Positions 55,782 through 64,000 of a DNA stretch of 64,000 nucleotides are shown one piece after another. Position 1 is the stretch's first letter. Every line of letters begins with the position of its first letter. The notes under the pieces are model-generated. The model saw only the letters and a list, made by a program, of their open reading frames with translations. It had not been told where the DNA came from and did no database searches. The translations under genes were made by a program, and so were the position numbers. Origin of the DNA: Stereum hirsutum FP-91666 SS1 (lineage: Eukaryota; Basidiomycota; Agaricomycetes; Russulales; Stereaceae); assembly GCF_000264905.1 (NCBI RefSeq), contig NW_006763131.1, positions 2,684,708 to 2,748,707 on the forward strand. Reading direction: 5' to 3'.

Positions 55782-58731
55782 ATGGTTCAGTCGAGGTCTA
55801 TACCACTCTCCCTCAACCCACACTGGCCTCACTTCGCCGCCTTTGCGTGCATAGCCCTTGCACTCCTTCTTGGCTTCACTCGCCTCACCCTTCTTGGTGA
55901 GCCTACCGCCCTTCTTACCGTTCCGCGTACCTGCTTACTCTCCGTCAAGATCTCTCCGACCCGTTGCGTTGTGATGCTTTGCTCAATAGAGGCCGGTGGC
56001 TCGATGGTGGCTTTAAAAACTGGCAGCCCGATGGTGTGTTCTACCCCTGGTGCTCACTCACTGCCCATCTCAATGGAAATATCACAGGCTGCATGATGCA
56101 CTCCTACCAATCGAAGGACGCCGAGACGTGCCTACAATCTCGAGATGTCGTCTTCATGGGAGATTCTGTCGCCCGAAAGCTCTTCTTTCAGTTCGCCAAT
56201 ATCGTCGACAAGGGTCTTGCCACAGGCCCACCAGACGACGCACAGAAGCATGCCGACCATCACCTACGCGCTTCGTTTGGGACGGAGCTATCTTTCTACT
56301 GGGATCCATTTCTTAACTCGTCCAGCCTCGATGAAGTGCTCAGCGGAAAGGACGCAGATGAACACCCTCTGGGTACACCGTCTTTCAAACGGCCATCACT
56401 GCTTGTTCTAGGCTCAGGTCTCTGGTATCTGCGGTATGCTAACACTTCAGGGGGGCTCCCAGCATGGGAAAGCAATACGGAGGCGCTCCTCGATCGGATC
56501 TATCGCTCACGCCGCAAACCCGCAGACGAAATAGTCGTTTTACCTATCGAGGATCTTGTTTCGTACAAGCTATCGGACGAGCGTGCCACCACGATGCTAC
56601 CCTCAGACAGAGACGCCATGAACTCCGAACTTTTCCACAGAATACATCCACCATTCACCCCATTTTTCTCAATATTTTCCCCGCCGCCACCTGAAACTCC
56701 CGTCTCGCTCCCCCTCGTATTCAACGATATGCTCGACCCTTCCCAGACGGAAGACGGACTTCATTTCTCGGATCCGGTCGTTCGAACTCAGGCGAACATC
56801 CTCCTTAACCTTCACTGTAACGATGAATTACCCAAGAGCTTCCCTCTCGACAAGACGTGCTGTCGTCGCTACCCTTGGCCGTCCTTACTCCATTTTGTGG
56901 TTTTAGTAGCCGCTGTTTTTTGGGGTCCTTGCGCCTGGCTCTTGTCCCGCCGAAACGGTAAGCAGCGCCACAGCTCTTCGCGTCAGAGAATGCCACCTTG
57001 ACGGCTTTTAGAGGGCAGATCGCTTCTCAGCCCACCTTATATCGACGAGGGTCAACTACCACCACTAGTCATGAGCGGCGCGGTTGCAGTCATATATCTG
57101 GCAGACAGGTCTTGGTTCTGGTTGAAAGAACAAAAACAATTCGATTCATGGGCTTTTGGTTTCCTCAATTTCTTGTTCTTGGCCATCGGTCTCGCCACAG
57201 TCAAGCGTGCGGACAAGGATCTCGGTTTCTTGAACAGAGAGCAAACGGATGAATGGAAAGGCTGGATGCAGAGTGAGTCTATTCACAACGGCACGTTGCA
57301 TGCCATCTGTCTGACACGTCTGTTCCTTCACCCCAGTCGCCATCCTGATCTATCATTATTACGGGGCATCGAAAGTCTCCGGAATATACAATCCAATTCG
57401 GGTCCTCGTTGCATCGTACTTGTTCATGACTGGCTACGGGCATACAACGTTTTACGTCAAAAAGGCGGACTTTGGTTTCCTCCGGGTGGCGCAGGTGAGC
57501 GTTCCTCACTGTCGCCACAAGGCGAAGCCTAACTCTTACTGGTTCATCTTAGATCATGGTGCGGTTGAATCTGCTCACCCTCCTGCTCGCGTACACCATG
57601 AACACCGATTACATTTCGTACTATTTCGCGCCGCTCGTATCCATGTGGTATTTGATCATCTACGCGACGATGGCCATTGGATCTCAATTCAACGATCGCA
57701 CCGCGTTCCTCGTGTTCAAGCTCTTCGCCTCCATGGCCCTCGTTACCTGGTTCATGAGCGAGCCCTGGTTGCTCGAAACAATCTTTGCCTTCCTCGCTAA
57801 TTTCTGCGCCATCCATTGGTCGGCAAAGGAATGGGCCTTCCGCGTCAATCTCGACCTCTGGATCGTCTACTTTGGAATGTTCAGCGCACTCACCTTCATC
57901 AAGATCCGCGAGCACCGTCTGACGGAGCATCCGCATTGGCACCACGCAGTCAACGTCGCCATCGGTACCTCAGCGCTCGTCATGATATGGTACTTTGGCT
58001 TTGAACTCGCGCAGCCAGACAAGTTCGTCTACAACACGTGGCATCCCTACGTTTCGTTCCTCCCCGTCGCAGCGTTCATCGTCCTACGAAATGCGAACCC
58101 CGTTCTCCGATCAGCATCCTCCAGAGCGTTTGCGTGGATCGGTCGTTGCTCCCTCGAGACGTTCATCATCCAGTACCACCTTTGGCTCGCGGCGGACACG
58201 AAGGGGATCCTTATCGTCATTCCGTGGACGAGATGGCGCTCTCTCAATATGGTCATCACCGCCGTCATGTTCGTCTACATCAGCCACTACGTAGCTATCG
58301 CTACGGGCGAGTTCACCTCTTGGATCTGTGGCACTGGTAACTCGAAGAAATCACTACCCACAACTGCTCCCGGTGCCGGTGCCGGTCCTAGCGCCAATAC
58401 CAACAATAGACACGATCGTGACCGTACGCCAGAGTCCGTACCGTTGACCACGCAAGGCGAACCGACTCAACCGAAGGATGAGACGGAGAGCGGTGCGGTA
58501 GCGGGACAGTCGTCTGAGGAAAGGCCTCCATCGCCGCCGGCTACACCGAGGAGATGGATGGATCGGTTGGCGGAGGGGTCGGAGGCGCCGAGGACGAGAG
58601 GGATTCCGATGCGGTTGTGGGAGGGCGTTGGGAATAGGAAGGAGGGGTGGAACTTGGGCGTGAAGGCGAAGCTTGCGATGGGGTTAGGGTTGATGTGGTT
58701 CTTGAATGTTTTGTGGGCAGCGCCCGCTTGA
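55782..58731 (+). CDS. CAS1: Cas1-type polysaccharide O-acyltransferase (PC-esterase plus 10-TM domain)
   Basis: Golgi-type membrane enzyme of the Cas1/CASD1 family, which O-acetylates glycans (capsule glucuronoxylomannan in Cryptococcus). The start at 55782 precedes an N-terminal anchor ([20 protein letters not shown]). The luminal esterase domain has [44 protein letters not shown] (GDS with catalytic Ser) and [10 protein letters not shown] (D-x-x-H). A membrane segment ([19 protein letters not shown]) leads to the polytopic domain: [76 protein letters not shown] and [21 protein letters not shown] disordered tail ends in one more hydrophobic segment ([17 protein letters not shown]). Five short introns. 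Catalytic residues are complete. The acceptor glycan in this organism is inferred only by family. Confidence 0.91.
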
Positions 58732-59752
58732 AGCGGTGGTTGAGTGACCCACGGACGGATTGACATATACGGAGCGGAAGTATAGTACATAGGCTGTAGC
58801 CAGTGTTAATGCAATTCAACGGACATTGTTATCTTCTTTTCTTCTTACTGTTGAGGGACAGAGTTGCCTCAATGGCGGCAAACATGATAGGAATAGCACT
58901 GGAATTTATGTCGAACAGACAGATTTCATTGTTCAATAACGTAGTGATACATGGGGATACAGACGTGATGGACAATAAAAAAGCAATTGTACGACCTTGA
59001 AAGAAGAAGACAGTAAGCAGAGAGGTCTTGGTGATTGTGAAACGAGGATCATTTGGTTGAAGACATTGAATTAAAAATAAAGGTGACGTCCTTGCTGGGT
59101 ATCCAGCTCGGCGTAAAGGTAATAATCATCTCAGAAAAGATAGAGATGGACACTGACTCTGTGAGAAACGAGGCGAGGCTAGAATGAGGAGGGCGACCTA
59201 GGGAAGATAGAGTAATCAGCAAAACTGAAGACGAAGTTGCGATATGTGAGATCAGTATTAGCATGGATACTCATCAACACCCGTCCAGAAGACGGGGTCA
59301 GGGCTTGACTTCTATTTTATTCGATCATGTCGAGAAAGCGTGAAAGTGAAACTCACAAGTTCAAAACAAAAGATGGGCCGGAGATGCGAACCTGTGGTAG
59401 AAGAGGGTCGATAAGATGAGCGTGAGGATCAGACAAAAGGCTGTTGGAGACAAAGCTCAGAAATTTGGGTATAATATGAAACAATTCATAAGCCGTAGCT
59501 TCGAAGTAGCGATTCATTCTTTGTCTCGTCACTGCGACAACGAGACTGGAAGGAGGAAAGGTGACTGACCGAAAGAGAGAGTCGTCGCGCGAAAGAGAAA
59601 AAAGATGGCACGGCTAAATACGGCGCGACATGGTCACGTGCCCGGAGGCAAAACGAGGCTTTAGGGTGAGTCTGGCGGTTGCCTGGCGGGATTACGCCTC
59701 TCTCTGCTCTTCGACATCAACACGCACGACCCCGCACTCCCTTACTCCCACC
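58732..59752. other. Intergenic, about 1 kb
   Basis: Between the Cas1-type gene and the Sts1/Cut8 gene (both plus). Richer in A/T and A/G than its surroundings. It contains a 6-bp stem, 5-base loop inverted repeat at 59280-59296 and no conserved ORF. The stretch near 59360-59380 resembles a tRNA T-arm only superficially. Confidence 0.45.
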
Positions 59753-61003
59753 ATGGCCAATGTTCTCCAACCACAGCCGAACCCTTTTGGCTTTGCATTC
59801 GGTCTCTCATCGCCCTCGTCAAATATTATGGGTTGGTCTCAGCCCCCCATGACACACCCCCTGCACCACCTCGCCGCCCCTGCCACTCAGCCATCATCTC
59901 GCCTCAAACGCAGATTCGAGCCTGAAGACGAGAACGACACGGGCCCTCAGAGGCCCAGTCCAGGCGCACGGGATGAGTCAATGGACAGGAGTCCTACTCC
60001 AGAGCGGCCAAAGAGAGGGGTGCCTAAGAGGGCTCGCACTTCTCCAGCGACCAATATACTCGGTTCGAAGGATGTGAAGGAGAACAAGTCGGCAGATTCT
60101 GATAACGATGTGGATGTCGGTGTGCTGCTCGGTAAGCCTGTCCCTTGCCTCTTCGTATTGCGCTCTCATGAATGACATAAATCAGCGAGCTTGCCTTCAC
60201 AGTCGCTCTTGCCTATCCTGACCTCACTCATATCCTCGCAACCCTCGCTCAAGTCCCATGTACTCTCACTCATACCCCGCCCATCTCTGGACACGGCCCT
60301 TCAAGCCCTCCAGCAGTCTGCCAAGAAACTCCGTGACGCATACCCATACTCGAATCTACCACAGCCCACGCCACCTTCATCCTCTTTCGGTTTTGGTTTC
60401 GGATCAGCGTCCACTTCCCGATCACCTACTTTCGGCGCCTCTGTTTTGGGTTTTGGTCGTGCGCCTCAGTCATCTGGCTTTGGTGCATCAACACCAGCGG
60501 AGTCCAGTAACGGCGGCATGCGGCAGGAATACATTGTGTCCCGCCTCACACCTCACATCAACGAATTTACGTCCGCGTGTCTATCATATCTTCCCTACTT
60601 TTCCTTACTCCCCTCATCCTCTCCGGCCCGACCAACGCCTTCGTCTCCCACCCATGGACCTCAGCGGGACAAGCTCCACCCCACCGAGACTTTCACATTC
60701 CTCTCGTCCCTTACCGGACACATTCTGTCTCAGCCACCCCTCACTCAAGCATCGCTCGTCCCAGCTCTTCTCCCACGTCTTCTGGATGAATGGAAGGCCT
60801 GGGTGGATCATGTTAGCGAGGTAGTTAATAAGCAGGGAGGCATGTTCGGTGGAGAAACAGTGCGTGGCTGGGAGCGTGCGTTGGACGAGTTTGCAGAGGC
60901 CAAAGACCATGGATTGGAGGCGTTCAGGGAGGTTCGAGATCGGTGGGTGGCGCAGGTCGGTTGGCTGGTCGGGCGGCAGCACCATCGCATGATGGACTTG
61001 TAA
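59753..61003 (+). CDS. STS1: Nuclear proteasome tethering factor Sts1/Cut8
   Basis: Tethers the 26S proteasome to the nuclear envelope. Two exons (59753-60131, 60186-61003) give 398 residues. The N-terminus (MANVLQPQPNPFGFAFGLSS) has the short Pro/Phe start, then a basic KRRFEPEDEND stretch, RSPTPERPKRGVPKRART (probable nuclear signal) and an acidic DSDNDVDVGVLL. The Cut8 helical domain has ASLPSQSLLPILTSLISSQP, HVLSLIPRPSLDTALQALQQ, KKLRDAYPYSNLP and, after an FG-rich insert (SSFGFGFGSAS), REYIVSRLTPHINEFTSACL, a block of LTGHILSQPP and GWERALDEFAEAKD. The PRPSLDTAL and KL-DAYPYS signatures identify the family. Confidence 0.91.
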
Positions 61004-61448
61004 GAGGCCAGTGTTGTGTGTTTCTACTATCATCGTACGGTACTTGATTCCACGGGCTAGGTGGTCGTCTAATCATATGAGTAGTGTATCTTGCTGCTCC
61101 TTCCTCATTCATTTGGTTATTTTCTTTTTCTTTTCCCATCGTTGCTCATCATATTCTCCTCCACGCCATGCCCCATGCAACACACGACGCCTTGCTTACC
61201 ATGATACATAGTTATGCCTATAAATGTACCCGTTATTGTTCAGGGGCGTGTCCGTCTCAGAAGGGGTGTGGCCCATAGGTCGGTGAAGCGCCCGGGTGGC
61301 GTCGGTCGAACGTGCCACGTGCAAAGAAATTTCGGCTTTCGTGTGCTGCCCACGGCAACTGTGAGTTGCTGCACTCCGTCGTCGGCGTTGGCTTTGACCT
61401 CCATCCTCCTCACGCTGTCGGTCTTTTCTGAACGGGTGAAACCCATGC
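61004..61448. other. Intergenic, 445 bp
   Basis: 3' UTR of the Sts1/Cut8 gene (T-rich at 61100-61140) and promoter of the PPR-like gene. No gene seen. Confidence 0.5.
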
Positions 61449-63286
61449 ATGCGCCATCATGCGGCACATATGAGCAATGCTGCACTTTTCCTCAACCGCT
61501 ACCGGTCATTCCTTCCTTCCGCGACCGACCAAGTTTTGCCTACGCGTTCGAGTCCGAGTCCGAGTCTACGTCTTCACTGTCGACGCGTCCATCATGCTCT
61601 CCTTGGTTTCTCGCGCGACAAAACAATTGCGTCTTCTCGAGCTAATCTTCAGATTAATGCTGCCTCCGACTCTGCTCCCGAAATACCGTGAGTTTGGACG
61701 TCTGCATATCCCTTCACAGTTCGTTAATTGCATGCTTCAGCATTAGGACTGTAGCCAAATTGAAGGAGAGCATCCTCACTCCCGCGGAACAGACAATCAC
61801 CAAGAGCGAAGTGCTTCTCGCCACCCCTGTATCATCGGCACCCTCCACACGATCCGCACCCTTCGTCTCATCTACAACCCGCACCCATGCTAAGGACTCC
61901 GCTAGTTCCTCCAACTCCGCACAATCTATCCCTCCCATCCCTCAGCTTCTCAAAGCTCGAGGCTATGTCGATGCGGACATTCTATCGGAACGCGACCAAA
62001 ACTCCGAGGATCCAGGCCGGATGCCTCACCCAGATTCGCTCGAACGTCTGCCTCATTTATCCCAACTTCAGTCAGACGATTTCTTCACTTTACATCCCAT
62101 GACGACACCTCGCCAACCCAAACCGCCAAGTCTGCATCGACAACTGCAGTCTTTAGTCGACCAAGACCCTACCCCTCCGCTGGATTCTCTCATCCGCTTC
62201 CATGCATCTTTCCCCGCACGCAAACAGTCAACTCGTTCCTATAACCTACTCCTCCGTTTGGCCATACGCAACGCGTCTTATCGCACCGTAACGTATCTCC
62301 TAGACACGATGAGGGAGCTGGATATTCCGGGAGACGAGCATACCTTGAAATATACAGTCAGATTCTTGGTTCGGCAGGGCTTATGGTCAGACGCCTTCGC
62401 GGTGGCCACAGGTAGGGGCAGTCGCAGCATGGCCGACACCGCCTTTGGTCGTGGCGGCGTTCATCCTATCGCCTGGACGGAGTTGTTTGGAGGGGCTCAA
62501 CGAGGCGCAGTGCGGCGGGGGTTTGAGGAGCTTGGTTCGCGGCCTGTGACACCGCGGACGCATGGAATAGGCTCGGAGCGATTCCACCTAAACATGCGAC
62601 AACTTCCCAGACTGACGTTGACGAACCGCAGCGTTGACCGGCCGTCAAAGACGACAATTTACCTCTTCGTTCAATCACTTCTCCGCATGGGAGAGCACCG
62701 GGCAGCGCTCGACATTACGATCCGGCTCCTTCGCGCCAATCCAACCGTTTGGGGCATGCGTTTCGTCCACCTCCATATTGCATTGCTCGGCCGCAAGCCT
62801 ATGCCGAAGCCTGGAATCCAAAGCTACAACGCCGCTCGTAGGGATCTCGATGCGATGCTCTCCGCCTGCCCATCGCTTCAACCGGACGCTACCACCCTCT
62901 TCATTCTACTCGGCCACCTCAAATCAACGGTGAACTGTGGTACCCTCGGACACAGGCTCCTCCTGCAGTTCGAGTCACGCTGGGGGAAAGATGTCGTAAA
63001 TGCGAGCGTCCGGGCAAGGATGCTCGCACTCGCGAGGAAGCAGGGTCGGCCTGACCTTATTAGAACTTGTGTGGAGGCCATACGGAGGAGTGGAGATCTG
63101 AAGGGCTCGATGCATGTAGGGCTTGAACCGTCGCTGTCTCGAACGACAACCGCAACGAGGACAGAGAGCGCAGGCGGGCATTTACGCTCAATGTATCTGC
63201 GAAAGGGTGCGGAGAGGACGCGGAGTTGGAAGCTGGTTGGCAGAGTTGGAAGGCGTAAGGCCAGTCACTCGGTGCCTACTTTGTAA
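61449..63286 (+). CDS. Mitochondrial pentatricopeptide-like protein
   Basis: Probably a mitochondrial RNA-processing or translation factor. Two exons (61449-61687, 61741-63286) give 594 residues; a second Met at codon 8 (MSNAALFLNRYRSFLPS) would also make a good import presequence, with Arg and Ser and no acidic residue. The intron joins APEIP to IRTVAKLKES. PPR-like helical pairs include TRSYNLLLRLAIRNASYRTV, TYLLDTMRELDIPGDEHTLK, YTVRFLVRQGLWSDAFAVAT and, later, KTTIYLFVQSLLRMGEHRAA, with PGIQSYNAARRDLDAMLSAC and PDATTLFILLGHLKS. I could not match a named yeast PPR protein. The Arg-rich C-terminus (RVGRRKASHSVPTL) may bind RNA. The choice of first exon frame is supported by the splice phase; the alternative start at 61593 runs into a stop after the splice. 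Confidence 0.75.
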
Positions 63287-64000
63287 TTTTAATTATTGGT
63301 TCTTTCCCAACGCTGTTCCCTTCGAGCTGCAGATCTCACCTATCGCAAAGGCAAACAACCTTACTCTCGCGCTGACATGGCCTTTCCTTGGTGAAGACAG
63401 TCCTCGGAGTCCGAATGGGCCAAAGTCCTCGCTCCATCAATCCCGAGAAGGCCGCTGCAGGTTGAGCATCTTCAATCATGACTGTCGATCGACGAAAGGC
63501 TCGATAAATGGTGCGTGTTATTTTTGCAAGGGCTTTCAAGACACTAATTGAGCTCCAACGTCGCCGGGCTCCAGCTGAATATGACTCGTTTTGACACAAG
63601 TAAGTTAATCCTGATAAACAGCGCTTAAGTCTATTCCTGCTTCGACTTGCGATTCCCAACAATACACGTGGAAGGGTCCCGGGCACACCGGCCACGCGTC
63701 ATGACTTGGTTTCAATTCTGACATCCGCTGAGCTATCAGAGCACAAGTCGAGCGTCCATCGACTTTGAGAGAGTTAAACACGCCTGCTAGCTCCTTCAAT
63801 TATTTCACTTTGGGTTTGAATTTACGACCGTTTCCGGTGTGAACCGACCTGCCTCGGAGGCCGGGAGCTGGCCAACGAGCATCTCATGACTCGCTCAGAG
63901 GTTCAGTGTATTGTCAGCCCTTTCGTATACGACTTTCATGAGCGAGCAGAGCTTCATTTGCAGACTTATCTACCGTGAAGGATCCACCACTTGGCAAGGT
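63287..64000. other. Right-edge region, 714 bp, nothing assigned
   Basis: No ORF longer than 142 codons that is not a shadow of the PPR-like gene. A minus-strand ORF (63336-63695, 119 codons) has Arg-rich low-quality sequence without a motif. It could hold 3' or 5' parts of a gene beyond the window. Confidence 0.4.

Noticed and set aside
59361..59390. T-arm-like GGTTCGCATCTCCGGCCCATCTTTT on the minus strand
   Set aside because: No 5' acceptor half that pairs with the 3' end lies about 70 bases upstream.
61593..61746. Alternative start MLSLVSRATKQL for the PPR-like gene
   Set aside because: Its frame meets a stop right after the only good splice site; the frame from 61449 continues openly into exon 2.
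63650..63770. tRNA-like stretch on the minus strand (a GCTCTGATAGCTCAGCGG-type start)
   Set aside because: The D-arm look is there, but no matching acceptor stem, anticodon arm or T-arm (GGTTCRA) follows at the right spacing.

Overview
The window is a piece of an intron-rich fungal nuclear genome, most likely a mushroom-forming basidiomycete (Agaricomycetes). Grounds: most genes are broken by 45-70 nt GT-AG introns; the genes are eukaryotic housekeeping genes (exocyst Sec3, septin, GID8, mitochondrial ribosomal proteins, MAPKKK); and the Zn2Cys6 regulator, IQM-like protein, Cas1-type acyltransferase and DIL-ankyrin protein have fungal or basidiomycete-style sequences. There is no operon logic, no CRISPR array, no transposon I can name and no confident tRNA. 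I call 26 protein genes; all family assignments come from reading the translations, not from a search.

Layout. 0-9 kb: a GH43 glycosidase cut by the left edge, divergent from a ceramide glucosyltransferase; then exocyst SEC3, convergent with a small DP1/REEP-family membrane protein. 10-16 kb: a Zn2Cys6 transcription factor and mitochondrial ribosomal protein bS16m. 15.8-28.9 kb: a long run of minus-strand genes: acyl-CoA-binding/ankyrin protein, succinyl-CoA ligase alpha subunit, Mtr10/transportin-3 importin, Cdc3-type septin, a serine-rich orphan, a nitrilase and mitochondrial ribosomal protein mS35. 29-41.5 kb: a CZIB (DUF866) zinc protein on the plus strand, then on the minus strand an IQM-like calmodulin-binding protein, a BCK1-type MAPKKK, GID8 and RRP15. 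41.9-50.5 kb, plus strand: an ankyrin-DIL protein, an atypical C2H2 zinc-finger protein and a rhomboid protease. 51-55 kb: two tandem, nearly identical NAD(P)-binding epimerase/dehydratase-like genes. 55.8-63.3 kb, plus strand: a Cas1-type polysaccharide acyltransferase, the proteasome tether Sts1/Cut8 and a mitochondrial PPR-like protein.

Several genes touch polarised growth and the cell surface (Sec3, septin, BCK1 wall-integrity kinase, glucosylceramide synthesis, Cas1-type acylation, DIL protein). I read that as chance neighbourhood, not a cluster.

The most unusual signal is gene architecture. The IQM-like gene needs a chain of microexons of 23, 5, 8, 20, 10, 24 and 13 nt to restore its conserved reading frame. 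The Zn2Cys6 regulator needs an 8-nt exon that carries the first zinc-binding cysteine. GID8 has an intron directly after its ATG. Standard gene finders are likely to mis-model these loci.
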